Positions 8,808 to 18,964 of a stretch of 64,000 bases of DNA are shown in pieces (position 1 is the first letter of the stretch; every line of letters starts with the position of its first letter). The stretch is from positions 186,001 through 250,000 of the forward strand of contig NZ_FQUS01000004.1 of the NCBI RefSeq assembly GCF_900129315.1, given 5' to 3'. The translations under genes and the position numbers were made by a program. The DNA is from Fodinibius roseus. Its GTDB lineage: Bacteria > Bacteroidota > Rhodothermia > Balneolales > Balneolaceae. The notes below the pieces were generated by a model. The model did not search any database. It was given only the letters and a program-made list of their open reading frames with translations, and was not told where the DNA came from.

Positions 8808-9899
8808 TTATACCGATTTGGATGATGGAAGGTCACTTTCAACCGCTTCCTCAGGCAGATCCTCGTAATTGTCAACAACAGAACGATTAATATACCAGGT
8901 TGTCGCCATCATGCCGAGACCCACGGTGATATAATAACTTATTATGCGCCAGGCAAATACCGCCAGGCCGATAAATGCTTTACGGTCGATAAGCGGCCCC
9001 TGAAAAATAGCAAAGAGTCCCTCCACCCCACCACTGCCACCGGGCGTAGGCATGATCAGGAAGGCCAGGTTCATGGCCAGGCTGCGCAGAACAGACAATA
9101 TAACATCGGCGGGCAGCAAGCTCAGTACCACGATGGTCGGCAATGCAATACGACACAACCAGGACATCGTTGACAGAAGGAAGGTTTTCACCAAAAAGCT
9201 GGCAGGCTTTTTACGCAGTTCATGAGAATATTCGACCAGATTATCGGCCTCGGCATTGACTGTTTCCTGCCACTTCCGCAAAAAGGGAAGCTTGAACACC
9301 ACACTCACTACTTTTTTAATGGCATTGGGATTTTTCAATACGCCGTATGCCATCAAGCCGGCATAGCTTAAGAGTCCGATGTACAAAAGAACCATAGAAG
9401 CGTGTCCCACCATACCGGTATTGTCGGGCACCACCTCGTAAAAAAAACCCGCAACAACCAGAATAGGGATTGCCAGAGCAAACCAGAGCTGGTCAAGCAA
9501 TACGCTATACAGTATGATTGCGGTTGATTGTCCCAGCTTAAACCCTTCTTTGGTCAGAGCATAGGTAGCCATTGGAGCTCCTCCGATGGTAGAAGGTGTT
9601 ATGGATGACGTAAAATCCCAGCTGAGCATAACCCTGAAAGAGGCAGTCCACCCCAGTTTTTTTTCAGAAAGATAGCGAACCTTGGCCGCCACAAACCAAA
9701 GCCTGAGAAAAGAAACCACGACCGCCAGAACAATGCCCGGCAATCGTTTTATCCTCAAATGTTTGAGTACCCCCGGCGTATAGGTATAATAAATAAGGAA
9801 TCCCATCGTAGCCACACTCAGGGCTATCGATATAAAAAGATATTTCTTGGAGAAATATTTCTTGGGATCTTCCTGTATTTGTTCGTCGCTATTTGCCAA
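8808..9899 (-). CDS. UPF0104 / lysylphosphatidylglycerol synthase TM-domain (flippase-like) protein
   Basis: This 363-aa protein has about eight membrane segments and matches the PF03706 family, the flippase domain of MprF without the aminoacyl-transferase domain. Family motifs include FTSSITPSTIGGAPMATYAL (about residues 98-117) and PTPGGSGGVEGLF (about 292-304). Stand-alone members are thought to move lipids or lipid-linked intermediates across the inner membrane; the substrate here is unknown. The N-terminal 18 residues are charged and cytoplasmic. It precedes radA by 2 nt; the functions seem unrelated, so the pairing may only be transcriptional. Confidence 0.85.
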   Translation of the reverse strand: MANSDEQIQEDPKKYFSKKYLFISIALSVATMGFLIYYTYTPGVLKHLRIKRLPGIVLAVVVSFLRLWFVAAKVRYLSEKKLGWTASFRVMLSWDFTSSITPSTIGGAPMATYALTKEGFKLGQSTAIILYSVLLDQLWFALAIPILVVAGFFYEVVPDNTGMVGHASMVLLYIGLLSYAGLMAYGVLKNPNAIKKVVSVVFKLPFLRKWQETVNAEADNLVEYSHELRKKPASFLVKTFLLSTMSWLCRIALPTIVVLSLLPADVILSVLRSLAMNLAFLIMPTPGGSGGVEGLFAIFQGPLIDRKAFIGLAVFAWRIISYYITVGLGMMATTWYINRSVVDNYEDLPEEAVESDLPSSKSV

Positions 9900-10013
9900 A
9901 GGAAACTATTTTAGGACTTGCCGTTAGTCAAACAAACTGATAGGCCAAAATAGACATCACAGTTAAATAATAGAAATACAAATACCGTCGTTCTTCTTAT
10001 TCATCTGATGAAT

Positions 10014-10047
10014 TAAAAAAAGGCCCTATGGATTGTTCCATAAGGCC
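10014..10047 (-). terminator. Rho-independent terminator after fructose-bisphosphate aldolase
   Basis: On the minus strand, GGCCTTATGG and CCATAGGGCC (10-bp arms with one mismatch, 6-nt loop) are followed by seven T (A-run at 10014-10021 on the plus strand). It lies 170 bp past the aldolase stop and 115 bp before the UPF0104 start, separating the two units. Confidence 0.8.
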
Positions 10048-10216
10048 ATAGCCGGGGCCGGTCTTACAAATTCGTCAGCCGAATAGGCCGGATTCCGAGC
10101 TCTTTTTCGCCAAACAGTCCCTCATTCGCCTCAAAAGATCCCAAAAAACCTGACTCAAATGGCCGCCTCTCCTTACGATCTCCTGAGTGCGACAGACACC
10201 CAGAATGGCAATACTT
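10048..10216 (-). other. Aldolase 3' trailer with long open frames on both strands
   Basis: After the amber stop of the aldolase the same frame stays open for about 49 codons to a TAA near 10069; the frame on the opposite strand is also open across the stretch. I recognise no protein or RNA family. It may be a long 3' UTR, a decayed gene end or a structured element. Confidence 0.3.
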
Positions 10217-11293
10217 CTATGCTACGGTAATATCCTCATCCAGATAGACATCCTGAATAAAGTTAAGCAGTTTGACCCCTTCTTTTAGCGGACGTTGAAA
10301 GGCTTTACGGCCGCTAATGAGTCCCATGCCGCCGGCACGCTTATTAATAACCGCTGTTCGAACAGCCTGGGCAAAATCATTTTCTCCGGAACCCCCTCCC
10401 GAGTTAATCAGTCCGGCGCGCCCCATATAGCAGTTTGCCACCTGATAACGGGTAAGATCAATGGGATGTTCACTGGCCAGCTTATTGTAGATATCCTCAT
10501 CAAGCTTTCCATAAGAAGAGTCTCCCATGTTCAGGGCCTTGTAACCACCATTATTCGTCGGCTGCTTCTGCTTGATAATGTCGGCCTGAAGCGTTACCCC
10601 CAGGTGGTTAGCCTGACCCGTAAGGTCAGCTGAAGCGTGATAATCCTCTCCGTTCACTTTGAAAGCTGAATTGCGGGTATAGCACCAGAGAATAGTAGCC
10701 AGTCCCAGTTCGTGTGCACGCTCAAAAGCGCGGGCGACTTCCTGAATTTGACGGCTGGATTCCTCCGAACCAAAGTAGATCGTAGCTCCCACCGCTGCAG
10801 CCCCCATATCGTAGGCACGTTCAATCGAACCGAACATCACCTGGTCGTAGGTATTCGGATAGGTCATCAGCTCATTGTGATTAATCTTAACAATAAAAGG
10901 GATTTTATGAGCATACTTTCGAGCTACCGCTCCCAACACTCCGAAGGTGGAAGCAACACCGTTGCATCCACCTTCAATGGCCAATTTGATAATATTCTCG
11001 GGATCAAAATAGTCGGGATTGGGTGCAAATGAGGCGCCGGCGGAGTGTTCAACGCCCTGGTCAACCGGTAAAATGGAGGTGTAGCCCGTACCGCCCAGCC
11101 GGCCGTGATCCAGCAGCGACTGAAGGTTTCGCAGTACCCGTGGATTCCGATCGGACTGATACCATACATCATCCACGTAAGATGCTGAGGGCAGATGGAG
11201 TTTGTCTTTGGATATTGTGTCGCAGTTGTGAGTCAGCAAATCTTCTGCTTCATCACCTAACAGTTCTTCTATGCTTTTGGATGCTAATGCCAT
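10217..11293 (-). CDS. fbaB: Class I fructose-bisphosphate aldolase (FbaB/DhnA type)
   Basis: This enzyme cleaves fructose 1,6-bisphosphate to dihydroxyacetone phosphate and glyceraldehyde 3-phosphate via a Schiff base. The 358-aa protein belongs to the DhnA/archaeal-type class I group: [10 protein letters not shown] (about residues 75-84), VKINHNE (about 138), GATIYFGS (about 168), [12 protein letters not shown] with the candidate Schiff-base lysine (about 234), and a C-terminal [11 protein letters not shown] phosphate loop. Length is typical. The ATG at 11293 opens at [12 protein letters not shown]. It is monocistronic, with a terminator at 10014-10047. It serves glycolysis/gluconeogenesis together with pyruvate kinase at 40746. 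Confidence 0.92.
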   Translation of the reverse strand: MALASKSIEELLGDEAEDLLTHNCDTISKDKLHLPSASYVDDVWYQSDRNPRVLRNLQSLLDHGRLGGTGYTSILPVDQGVEHSAGASFAPNPDYFDPENIIKLAIEGGCNGVASTFGVLGAVARKYAHKIPFIVKINHNELMTYPNTYDQVMFGSIERAYDMGAAAVGATIYFGSEESSRQIQEVARAFERAHELGLATILWCYTRNSAFKVNGEDYHASADLTGQANHLGVTLQADIIKQKQPTNNGGYKALNMGDSSYGKLDEDIYNKLASEHPIDLTRYQVANCYMGRAGLINSGGGSGENDFAQAVRTAVINKRAGGMGLISGRKAFQRPLKEGVKLLNFIQDVYLDEDITVA

Positions 11294-11559
11294 GATCCCG
11301 TTTTCTAAGAGATTAAATTTATATTATAAATGATTGAAGAGGCTATTATAACAATTTTCGCTATTCATATCATTAGTCAAATAAAGATTCTTTTTGGAAA
11401 CAGAAGCGCGCCTTTAATAATGAAAACAAGATAAAAAGAATGTAAAATAACCATCTTGCCCGTTATGACAGCGGGAGGACCCGGCGGACGGGTTGGGGCA
11501 TTGCTCGATTACAGGTTGGTCGGCGTCGCAGAGGATACGGACCGAACGAAAGGCATTTT

Positions 11560-11751
11560 CTACGCCCCGTGATGCCGGATCGTCAATTCGTCAATCCAGC
11601 CGTAAAGCACGCTAAGGAAAATACCTGCCACTCCGCCATATAGAATTGAAAAGGCAAGAGCGTGCTCGCCAACCCACAGAGCTGACACCCCTGTTGAAAA
11701 TATGATCCATGACAAAATGAAGACTCCGAGACATCGAATAAAGAACGCCAT
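11560..11751 (-). CDS. Small two-TM membrane protein (hypothetical)
   Basis: This 63-aa frame encodes two likely membrane segments (FIRCLGVFILSWIIFSTGVSAL and ALAFSILYGGVAGIFLSVLYG) and a short charged tail. It is supported by a Shine-Dalgarno-like GGTGAT about 6 nt before the ATG and by hydrophobic composition, not by homology. No family is recognised. It stands alone between the aldolase and uvrA genes. Confidence 0.45.
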   Translation of the reverse strand: MAFFIRCLGVFILSWIIFSTGVSALWVGEHALAFSILYGGVAGIFLSVLYGWIDELTIRHHGA

Positions 11752-12215
11752 AACAGATCACCTTTCTTTGGTATTTGACAGTTAACCGAAATTAATATTT
11801 CATAACGCTATCATATATAAATAACGCGTTGCGCCGCTGGTTTCCAAATAATCTTTCAGTGTCTACAAGACCCAAAAATATTATTTTGGTAAAGGTGCAG
11901 GATGAAGCTAATTTACGATGACACACTGTAAGTCAGTCTTTACTTACAACATGCACATGTTATAATAAGAGGGGTTTGCAAAACCAGGTATTTTGTTCAA
12001 GACCAAGGACAGGGGGAGGTTGGAATTACAGCATATAGCCCATATGTGAGCATTTCAACCGACCGATAACCCCGACATTGAGTGAAGGATGCCGTTCAAA
12101 GCTGTTTTGAATCACCACATGCTTGAAAGAGCAGTTTTACGAAGCTCTCCCTACATAATTCTCTTCAGAAAAGTAGCAGTGGCCGCATTCAATACAACGT
12201 ACCTGGTTCAAATCC
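11752..12215. other. Intergenic region with a repeat copy
   Basis: A 464-bp gap between uvrA's 3' end and the small membrane protein gene. It holds a full-length dispersed-repeat copy (11969-12112) and otherwise AT-rich unassigned sequence. No RNA gene was found. Confidence 0.55.
11969..12112 (+). repeat. Dispersed intergenic repeat, copy B
   Basis: It begins GAGGGGTTTGCAAAACCAGG, followed by TTGTTCAAGACCAAGGACAG and GGGGAGGTTGGAATTACAGC, then CATATGTGAGCATTTCAACC and GATAACCCCGACATTGAG, shared with copies A and D. Its general layout also matches the copies at 45697 and 50819. It is a complete-looking element of about 144 bp. Confidence 0.65.
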
Positions 12216-15086
12216 TCATGCGGTAATTCTTTGGTTCTTTTCCCGTTCGAATTCCTCCTTCAGGAAGGTCCCCGTAGCACTTCCTTCAGCCTCAGCCACC
12301 TCTTCGGGGGTCCCTTCGGCAATAATTTCTCCTCCCTCCTGTCCGCCTTCTGGACCCAAATCAATAATCCAGTCTGCCGCCTTGATCAAATCCAGGTTGT
12401 GTTCAATAACGATGACCGTATTACCCTTGTCCACCAGCTGCTGAGCCACATCCACCAGCAGGCGAACATCCTGGAAATGCAGCCCTGTTGTCGGTTCATC
12501 CATAATGTAAAGCGTATCGCCGGTACCTACTTTGGCCAGCTCGCGCGCCAGCTTAATGCGCTGTGCTTCGCCCCCGGATAGGGTCGTGCTTGGTTGTCCC
12601 AATCGCAGGTATCCGAGTCCCACATCAACAAGCGTACCCAGAATACGGTTAATGGCCGGAACAGAGTCAAAAAAATCATGGGCTTCCCGAATGGACATAT
12701 TCAGCACATCCGAAATGTTTTTTCCCTTGTAGTAGATTTCCAGGGTCTCACGGTTATACCGCTTTCCGTTGCAGGTTTCGCAATCCACATATACGTCGGG
12801 CAGGAAATTCATCTCGATCTTGCGAACGCCATCCCCGTTGCAGGCCTCACAACGGCCGCCTTTCACATTGAAGGAAAAGCGTCCCTGGTCATATCCCCGG
12901 ATCTTGGATTCCGGCAGCTGGGCGAACAGCTTGCGGATGTGATCAAAAACTTTCGTATACGTCCCGGGATTTGATCGCGGGGTGCGTCCGATCGGGCTCT
13001 GATCGACGGAAATAATCTTGTCGAGGTTATCAATGCCGTGCACCTCATCGTACGGCAGCGGCACCGATTTTGAGTTATAGAATTCAGTAGAGAGGATGGG
13101 CTCAAGCGTCTGGTTGACAAGCGAGCTCTTGCCGCTTCCGCTCACGCCGGTTACACAGATGAACTTCCCCAGCGGGATATCCACATCCACCTGCTTGAGA
13201 TTATGCCCGCGCGCGCCTTCCAGCCGAACCAATTGCCCGCTGCCTTCCCGCCGCTCTTCCGAATACGGAACCGCCTCCTCATCATTCAGGAACCTGGCCG
13301 TCATTGAGTCGGGATCAAGCTCATCCGGTCGTCCCTCCGTCACTATTTCCCCGCCGTGCTCTCCCGCGCCGGGACCCAGATCCAGGACGTAATCAGCCTG
13401 TTCGATGGTCTCTCGATCGTGTTCGACCACGATGACACTGTTGCCCAGGTCGCGCAAGGTCTCCAGCGAACGAATAAGCTTAATGTTATCCCGCTGGTGC
13501 AGGCCGATACTTGGTTCATCCAGGATATAGAGCACACCGACCAGCTGCGTGCCGATCTGCGTGGCCAGCCGGATGCGCTGGGCTTCCCCTCCGCTGAGCG
13601 TCTGGGCCTCGCGGTCGAGCGTAAGATAATTGAGCCCCACATTCAACAGAAAATCCACCCGGTCGCGTACCTCCTTCAATACCTGGCTGCCGATCTTCTG
13701 CTGTCGTTCATCCAGATCCAGGTTATTCAAGGTATGACGAAGCGTTTTGATGTCCAGTTGCACCAGGTCGTCAATCGAATAACCGTCAATTTTGTACGAA
13801 AGCGATTCTTTATTCAATCGGCCGCCCCCACAGTCGGGACAGGCGATCTTACTCATATAGGCTTTCGCCTTATCGCGCTTTTTATTGGATTTACTCTCCT
13901 TGTACTGCTCGCGTATCATGTTGCGCAATCCGTCAAAGGAGTGCTTGTAGGTGACATTATCCCGGCGGAAGTCGTAGCTTACATCGTACTTCCTGTCACC
14001 ACCTCCCTCGAACAGCAGGTCCAGCGCCTCCTCGGAAAATTCATCAATGGGTGTTTCAAAGTCCAGGTCGAGTGTTTTTAAAACGGCTTTCAGCTGTTTA
14101 AAAGCAAAAATATCACGCGGTTTTCCCAGAAAGCGAATGGCCCCCTCTTCGATCGTCTGCTCTTTGTTGGGGATGACCAGGTTGCGATCCACATCATAGG
14201 TGTAGCCCAGTCCGTCGCAGTTCTGGCAGGCCCCGTAGGGCGAATTAAAGGAGAACATATTCGGGGCGGGATCTTCATAGGCGAGGCCGCTTTCCGGGTC
14301 AAACAAATTTTGGGAATACAGATGATCATCAAACCCGACCTCTTCATTCGGAACCGATAGAATGACGTTGCCTTCCGCCATCTCCAGTGCCAGGCGCACA
14401 CTTTCGGCAATGCGCTTTTCGCTGTTCCGGTTAATCACAAACCGGTCGACAACGACCTCAATATTGTGTGTTTTGTAGCGATCCACTTTCATCCCCTCTT
14501 CGATATCCATCAGCTCACCATCCACCCGGACCTGCACAAATCCCTGTTTCATAGTCTGTTCGAACAGTTCCCGGTAGTGACCCTTGCGTCCCCGCACCAC
14601 CGGTGCCAGACAATAGGCCTTAGTGCCTTCGGGCATATCCATGATGGCAGAAACCACCTCCTCGGAAGTCTGCTTAGACATCCTGTTTCCCGTCTTCCAG
14701 GAATAAGGTACCCCGATGCGAGCGTAGAGCAGCCGCAGGAAGTCATAAATTTCGGTTACCGTCCCCACCGTCGACCGCGGGTTTCGGTTGGTCGTCTTCT
14801 GGTCAATTGAGATCACCGGGGAAAGTCCATCTATGAAATCCACCTCGGGACGCTCCATCATGCCCAGGAACTGGCGGGCGTAAGCCGACAGTGATTCCAG
14901 GAAACGCCGCTGTCCTTCCGCATATATCGTATCGAAAGCAAGAGATGACTTGCCAGATCCCGAGATACCAGTGACAACGACCAGCTTTTCCCGGGGAATA
15001 TTAACGTCAATATTTTTTAAATTGTGTTCGCGTGCGCCACGGATAACTATATTTTCTCGCAAAAGGGGTACAATATTTAGGTTCAA
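12216..15086 (-). CDS. uvrA: Excinuclease ABC subunit UvrA
   Basis: UvrA is the damage-sensing ABC ATPase of nucleotide excision repair and loads UvrB on lesions. The 956-aa protein has two Walker A motifs ([11 protein letters not shown] near residue 40; [11 protein letters not shown] near 645), two ABC signatures ([12 protein letters not shown] near 490; [12 protein letters not shown] near 830), an insertion zinc finger starting [13 protein letters not shown], and the C-terminal zinc finger CEACNGDG...[10 protein letters not shown]. All are intact and the length is normal. No ATG lies near the N-terminus: translation must start at TTG 15086 or TTG 15062, since homologues begin close to [25 protein letters not shown] box sits at 15096-15103 just upstream, which favours the shorter start. 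Confidence 0.97.
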   Translation of the reverse strand: MNLNIVPLLRENIVIRGAREHNLKNIDVNIPREKLVVVTGISGSGKSSLAFDTIYAEGQRRFLESLSAYARQFLGMMERPEVDFIDGLSPVISIDQKTTNRNPRSTVGTVTEIYDFLRLLYARIGVPYSWKTGNRMSKQTSEEVVSAIMDMPEGTKAYCLAPVVRGRKGHYRELFEQTMKQGFVQVRVDGELMDIEEGMKVDRYKTHNIEVVVDRFVINRNSEKRIAESVRLALEMAEGNVILSVPNEEVGFDDHLYSQNLFDPESGLAYEDPAPNMFSFNSPYGACQNCDGLGYTYDVDRNLVIPNKEQTIEEGAIRFLGKPRDIFAFKQLKAVLKTLDLDFETPIDEFSEEALDLLFEGGGDRKYDVSYDFRRDNVTYKHSFDGLRNMIREQYKESKSNKKRDKAKAYMSKIACPDCGGGRLNKESLSYKIDGYSIDDLVQLDIKTLRHTLNNLDLDERQQKIGSQVLKEVRDRVDFLLNVGLNYLTLDREAQTLSGGEAQRIRLATQIGTQLVGVLYILDEPSIGLHQRDNIKLIRSLETLRDLGNSVIVVEHDRETIEQADYVLDLGPGAGEHGGEIVTEGRPDELDPDSMTARFLNDEEAVPYSEERREGSGQLVRLEGARGHNLKQVDVDIPLGKFICVTGVSGSGKSSLVNQTLEPILSTEFYNSKSVPLPYDEVHGIDNLDKIISVDQSPIGRTPRSNPGTYTKVFDHIRKLFAQLPESKIRGYDQGRFSFNVKGGRCEACNGDGVRKIEMNFLPDVYVDCETCNGKRYNRETLEIYYKGKNISDVLNMSIREAHDFFDSVPAINRILGTLVDVGLGYLRLGQPSTTLSGGEAQRIKLARELAKVGTGDTLYIMDEPTTGLHFQDVRLLVDVAQQLVDKGNTVIVIEHNLDLIKAADWIIDLGPEGGQEGGEIIAEGTPEEVAEAEGSATGTFLKEEFEREKNQRITA

Positions 15087-15200
15087 TTAAACTTTTAAAG
15101 ATACAGATAAATCGTATTTTTTTAAGCCTTAAATTCTTAAAAATTTGGTCATCGCCATCCTCGAATATAACCGAAATATCCTCTTATTCATTCAACCTCT

Positions 15201-15854
15201 ATGCAGCAATATTCTATTGACCTGATCCGGCTTTTCAAATTCAGTTTTCATCAATATAAAAAGTACAGCTCGTTTATAATCGGCATAGCTGTCACCTACT
15301 ACGTCCTGGCAATTATCCCCCAGGTATATGTCATGCTTTATTCACCGGAAGAGCCCTCTGGTCAGCTCCAAATTCTTTCCCTTGCATTAACTGTTTTTCA
15401 ACTCTTCCTGAGCCTGGGTTTTTTTCATATTATGTTGCTGCTCATCGACGACAACTATGTTGAAGTGGCAGATCTGTTCAACAGTTTCTCACCATTTCCC
15501 CCTTATCTCATGGCCTATCTGCTCTATATGATTGCTGTCGTTGTCGGACTGTTTCTGTTTATACTGCCCGGCATATTTATCGCCATACGCTTTCAATTTT
15601 ATCCCTATTACCTATTGGAGGATACCCATTCCGCTATTACTGCGCTGCAGAAAAGCTATTACCAAACGGAAAATCTTACCCTTGAACTTTTCCTGTTCGG
15701 CGCGGTCGTCATAGTGCTCAACATGCTCGGGGCACTTCTTTTTGGCATCGGCATTATCCTTACCTATCCCCTGACCACCATGGCTACCGCCGTTATCTAT
15801 AAACACCTGAGCTCCGGTGTTACTGCCATTCCCTCCGACCCGTACCAGCTTTGA
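15201..15854 (+). CDS. Integral membrane protein, unknown function
   Basis: A 217-aa protein with four to six membrane segments, near residues 25-50, 58-82, 98-128 and 158-200. The order of segments and the LFILPGIFIAIRFQFYPYYLLE loop resemble DUF975/YciC-like and glycerophosphodiester phosphodiesterase membrane domains, which share an L-PGI-x-RF pattern, but I would not assign it to either. No enzymatic motif is seen. It is divergent from uvrA (114-bp gap) and 119 bp upstream of the WG-repeat lipoprotein. Confidence 0.65.
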   Translation: MQQYSIDLIRLFKFSFHQYKKYSSFIIGIAVTYYVLAIIPQVYVMLYSPEEPSGQLQILSLALTVFQLFLSLGFFHIMLLLIDDNYVEVADLFNSFSPFPPYLMAYLLYMIAVVVGLFLFILPGIFIAIRFQFYPYYLLEDTHSAITALQKSYYQTENLTLELFLFGAVVIVLNMLGALLFGIGIILTYPLTTMATAVIYKHLSSGVTAIPSDPYQL

Positions 15855-15973
15855 AGGGAACAATATCATGCAGAAATCGTAATACAACAGAAGAATCTTT
15901 TGTACATATTTTAATAGCTGATATACCTCCGGATCCTGATCTTGCATAAAAAAATATATATTCATTTTTATTC

Positions 15974-17035
15974 ATGAAACTGATCGTTCGCAATCTCGCG
16001 CTATTCATTGCCATTTGCCTGCTGTGGACCTCCTGCAAAATTCTTGAGCCCCCCGAAGGCGCTGCTCCCGGCAAAGGGGAGACTTTATATCCTTTTGTGG
16101 AAAATCAACAGGTCGGTTTTATGGATGAACATCTGATCCAGCGCATTTCCCCGCAGTTTCAGCTCCGCAGCGGCGAGAGTTGGCCCTATTCTTTTTCAGA
16201 GGGACGGGCGGTCGTTTATCGTTCAAATGCGGCAGGCTATATCGACCGGGAGGGTACGATAGCTATCGAGCCACGCTTTGAGGAAGCGTACGGCTTCTCT
16301 GAGAACCTGGCCCGGGTTCTGTCCGACGGCCGGTATGGATATATCGATTCTTCCGGGAATTTTGTGATTCACCCGCAATTTCACCGGGCGCTCGACTTCC
16401 AGGATGGGCGTGCTGCCGTCCAGAAAGAACGAGGAGGGGAATGGGGGTTTATAACCCCAGACGGAACCTTCGCGATTGAGCCGCAGTTCAGCGCCGCCGA
16501 AAATTTTTCGGGCGGACGGGCGCTCGTTCAGACCTCAACTCACCGGGAATGGGGATATATTAACCGCTCGGGTGAGATGGTCATTTCTCCCCGCTACCGG
16601 GAAGCAAAATCATTTTCCGACGGACTGGCACCGGTACAGCTGGAATTTCAGCAATGGGGTTATATCGATACCAGCGGGGAGATAGCCATCCCCTCAAGGT
16701 ACCTGGATGCCGAGCCTTTTTCTGAAGAGATAGCGGTCGTAGCTATGCCGGAAAGCGATACCAACCTGGACCGGAAGAAGTACGGGTATATCGACAAAGA
16801 GGGAGCATTTATTATTGCCCCCGAATATGACCAGGCCTATTCATTTTGTGAAGGGCAAGCGCGAGTCCGGCAAAACGGGCGGGTAGGCTTTGTTAACCGT
16901 CAGGGACGGATAACTGTGGATCCAATTTATGATCGGGCGTGGGATTTCAGGAACGGGTTGGCGCTGGTTAATCTGGGAAAAAAATACGGTTATATTAATA
17001 AACAGGGAATTTTAGTACTTGAACCTATAGAATGA
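15974..17035 (+). CDS. WG-repeat lipoprotein
   Basis: The 353-aa protein starts with a lipoprotein signal (lipobox LWTSC, Cys21). The rest consists of about seven tandem WG (KWG-Leptospira) repeats of the form YGYIDSSGNFVIHPQF...A..F..GRA, beginning around residue 45. These repeats form beta-rich scaffolds and are found in many surface or periplasmic proteins of Bacteroidota and Spirochaetes; the role is probably protein-protein or envelope binding. No catalytic domain is present. It is followed by a dispersed repeat and then the DAHP synthase gene. Confidence 0.9.
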   Translation: MKLIVRNLALFIAICLLWTSCKILEPPEGAAPGKGETLYPFVENQQVGFMDEHLIQRISPQFQLRSGESWPYSFSEGRAVVYRSNAAGYIDREGTIAIEPRFEEAYGFSENLARVLSDGRYGYIDSSGNFVIHPQFHRALDFQDGRAAVQKERGGEWGFITPDGTFAIEPQFSAAENFSGGRALVQTSTHREWGYINRSGEMVISPRYREAKSFSDGLAPVQLEFQQWGYIDTSGEIAIPSRYLDAEPFSEEIAVVAMPESDTNLDRKKYGYIDKEGAFIIAPEYDQAYSFCEGQARVRQNGRVGFVNRQGRITVDPIYDRAWDFRNGLALVNLGKKYGYINKQGILVLEPIE

Positions 17036-17043
17036 AGCCCTGT

Positions 17044-17176
17044 ACTCCTTCTTTAAAGAAGATTATAAAAACCGGAAATTTTGGTCAATATCAACCCCTG
17101 AGCGTAGTCAAAATCATCCCATATTAAATGTGCGAACATGCAGGAATTGCCCAAAAGAACGGTTTTGCAAGGGTTC
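17044..17176 (+). repeat. Dispersed intergenic repeat, copy C
   Basis: It contains AAAACCGGAAATTTTGGTCAA, TATCAACCCCTGAGCG and the end GCCCAAAAGAACGGTTTTGC, co-linear with the copies at 31909, 45697 and 50819. It starts 8 bp after the WG-repeat gene's stop codon. Confidence 0.6.
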
Positions 17177-17266
17177 TTTTAATTAAAGATACATCGTAAT
17201 TGCTCCCACACGTATTTTTCTGTATTTTCAGGGTTTCACTTAACTACTTATCGATAAAACTATAGC

Positions 17267-18649
17267 ATGTTTTCCAAACAAACCGTGGCCCCTGAAGTGG
17301 CAAACCCCAAAGACTGGTCTCCGACATCCTGGAAAGAATTTCCTATTAAGCAGCTTCCCACTTACCCGGACAAAGCCGAGTTGGAACGGGTCTATCGGGA
17401 ACTTAAAAACAATCCCCCGCTGATTACTTCATGGGAAATACAAGCCCTCAAAGATAAGCTGGCCGAAGTAGCATCCGGGGAAGGCTTTTTGCTACAGGGA
17501 GGCGATTGTGCCGAGAGTTTTGACGGTTGCGAATCGCCAAAGATTGTTAACTTGCTGAAGGTTTTATTGCAGATGAGCTTCATACTCATCCATGAGATGG
17601 AGACGCCCGTTGTACGCGTGGGACGTATTGCCGGACAGTATGCCAAGCCCCGCTCACGCGATTTTGAAATGGTAGAAGGAGAGAAGATCCATAATTATCG
17701 CGGAGATCTGATCAACAGTATCAATCCCACGCGCGAAGACCGAGTCCCCGATCCGCAGAGACTGCTTACCGGATACAATAAGGCGGCGCTGACGCTTAAT
17801 TTTCTGCGGGCCCTGGCTGACGAAGGATTTGCCGACCTGCATCATCCCGAGTACTGGGAACTGGATTTTATGCGGGAGAATGAGTACTACAAAGAGTATG
17901 AAGAGATGGTCAACTCTATCCAAAAAGCAGTGAGCTTTATGGAGACCATCACGCCCAACTCTTTTAATACTGCGCAGAGAGTAAATATTTATACCTCACA
18001 TGAGAGCCTGAACCTTCATTATGATTCGGCGCAAACCCGCAAAGTGCCCCGGCGCGAAGGCTGGTTCAACCTGAGTGCCCACATGGTCTGGTTAGGCAAT
18101 CGAACCCGGGACCTGGACGGGGCCCATGTGGAGTACCTGCGGGGAATTCGAAACCCTGTCGGAATTAAAATTGGTCCGAATTATGATCTGGATCACACCT
18201 TGAAGCTGATCAACCGGCTGAACCCCATACACGAGCAGGGTAAAATTGTGCTGATCAGCCGGTTCGGCAAAGATGAAGTGGAGGAGGGATTACCGGATCT
18301 CATCCGTCATATCAAACATGAAGGCATGCCGGTGGTATGGAGCTGCGATCCCATGCACGGCAATACTTTTGCGACGAACGATGATTTCAAAACCCGTAAT
18401 TTTGATGACATTGTCTCCGAAATTCGCAAGACATTTGCTATTCACCGCGATCAGGGCAGTTACCTCGGCGGGGTACACCTTGAACTCACCGGCGATAATG
18501 TGACGGAATGCGTGGGCGGAGCCAAAGGACTTCATGAGGGCGAGCTGCATAATAATTATGAAACCTACTGTGACCCGCGCCTGAATTACCAGCAAAGCCT
18601 GGAAATGGCCTTCCTGATTGCCAAGGAATGGAAGAAAAGCCATGCGTAG
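17267..18649 (+). CDS. aroF: Class II 3-deoxy-7-phosphoheptulonate (DAHP) synthase
   Basis: This enzyme condenses phosphoenolpyruvate with erythrose 4-phosphate, the first step of the shikimate pathway. The 460-aa protein is of the plant/Mycobacterium type II family: WSPTSWKEFP near residue 17, LLQGGDCAESFDG (metal-site Cys, about 83), VRVGRIAGQYAKPRS (about 117), HESLNLHYDS (about 245), LDGAHVEYLRGI (about 285), WSCDPMHGNT (about 360), and GGVHLELTGDNVTECVGG (about 398). All conserved blocks are present. It is monocistronic, with no other aromatic biosynthesis gene nearby. TATTTTC at 17221-17227 may be part of its promoter. Confidence 0.95.
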   Translation: MFSKQTVAPEVANPKDWSPTSWKEFPIKQLPTYPDKAELERVYRELKNNPPLITSWEIQALKDKLAEVASGEGFLLQGGDCAESFDGCESPKIVNLLKVLLQMSFILIHEMETPVVRVGRIAGQYAKPRSRDFEMVEGEKIHNYRGDLINSINPTREDRVPDPQRLLTGYNKAALTLNFLRALADEGFADLHHPEYWELDFMRENEYYKEYEEMVNSIQKAVSFMETITPNSFNTAQRVNIYTSHESLNLHYDSAQTRKVPRREGWFNLSAHMVWLGNRTRDLDGAHVEYLRGIRNPVGIKIGPNYDLDHTLKLINRLNPIHEQGKIVLISRFGKDEVEEGLPDLIRHIKHEGMPVVWSCDPMHGNTFATNDDFKTRNFDDIVSEIRKTFAIHRDQGSYLGGVHLELTGDNVTECVGGAKGLHEGELHNNYETYCDPRLNYQQSLEMAFLIAKEWKKSHA

Positions 18650-18964
18650 GTAATGGCTTTCAGTTGTTGGTTAATGGAAAATCGTTGTTTGGACCTATCG
18701 CGATACTTATCAATACCGTGAAAAAATGTATATATCCGAACCGAAGGTTAGCCATTAAATCCTCCGATTTCTTCCCTTGCTACCACAATTCTACTATACC
18801 CTTACCTTGATAATAATTGCCGCTTATTGGCTACCACTTACCAATAACTGGTAACCAACCAATTCACCCACAGGCGGACCGATCCTCTGTGTGCTACGAT
18901 GGAAACGGAATGGATGTCAAACAGGATTTCTTTTAATTTTCATGACGCCGCCAATGTGCTAAGA
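18650..18964. other. Intergenic region between convergent genes
   Basis: A 315-bp gap between the DAHP synthase gene and fadE, which converge. It contains a short palindrome (TTACCAATAACTGGTAA near 18837) but no clear terminator, gene or RNA. Confidence 0.5.

Noticed and set aside
12190-12216. T-loop-like sequence GGTTCAAATCC near 12209, as in tRNAs
   Set aside because: No complementary acceptor stem or anticodon arm fits around it, and it overlaps the uvrA 3' end.
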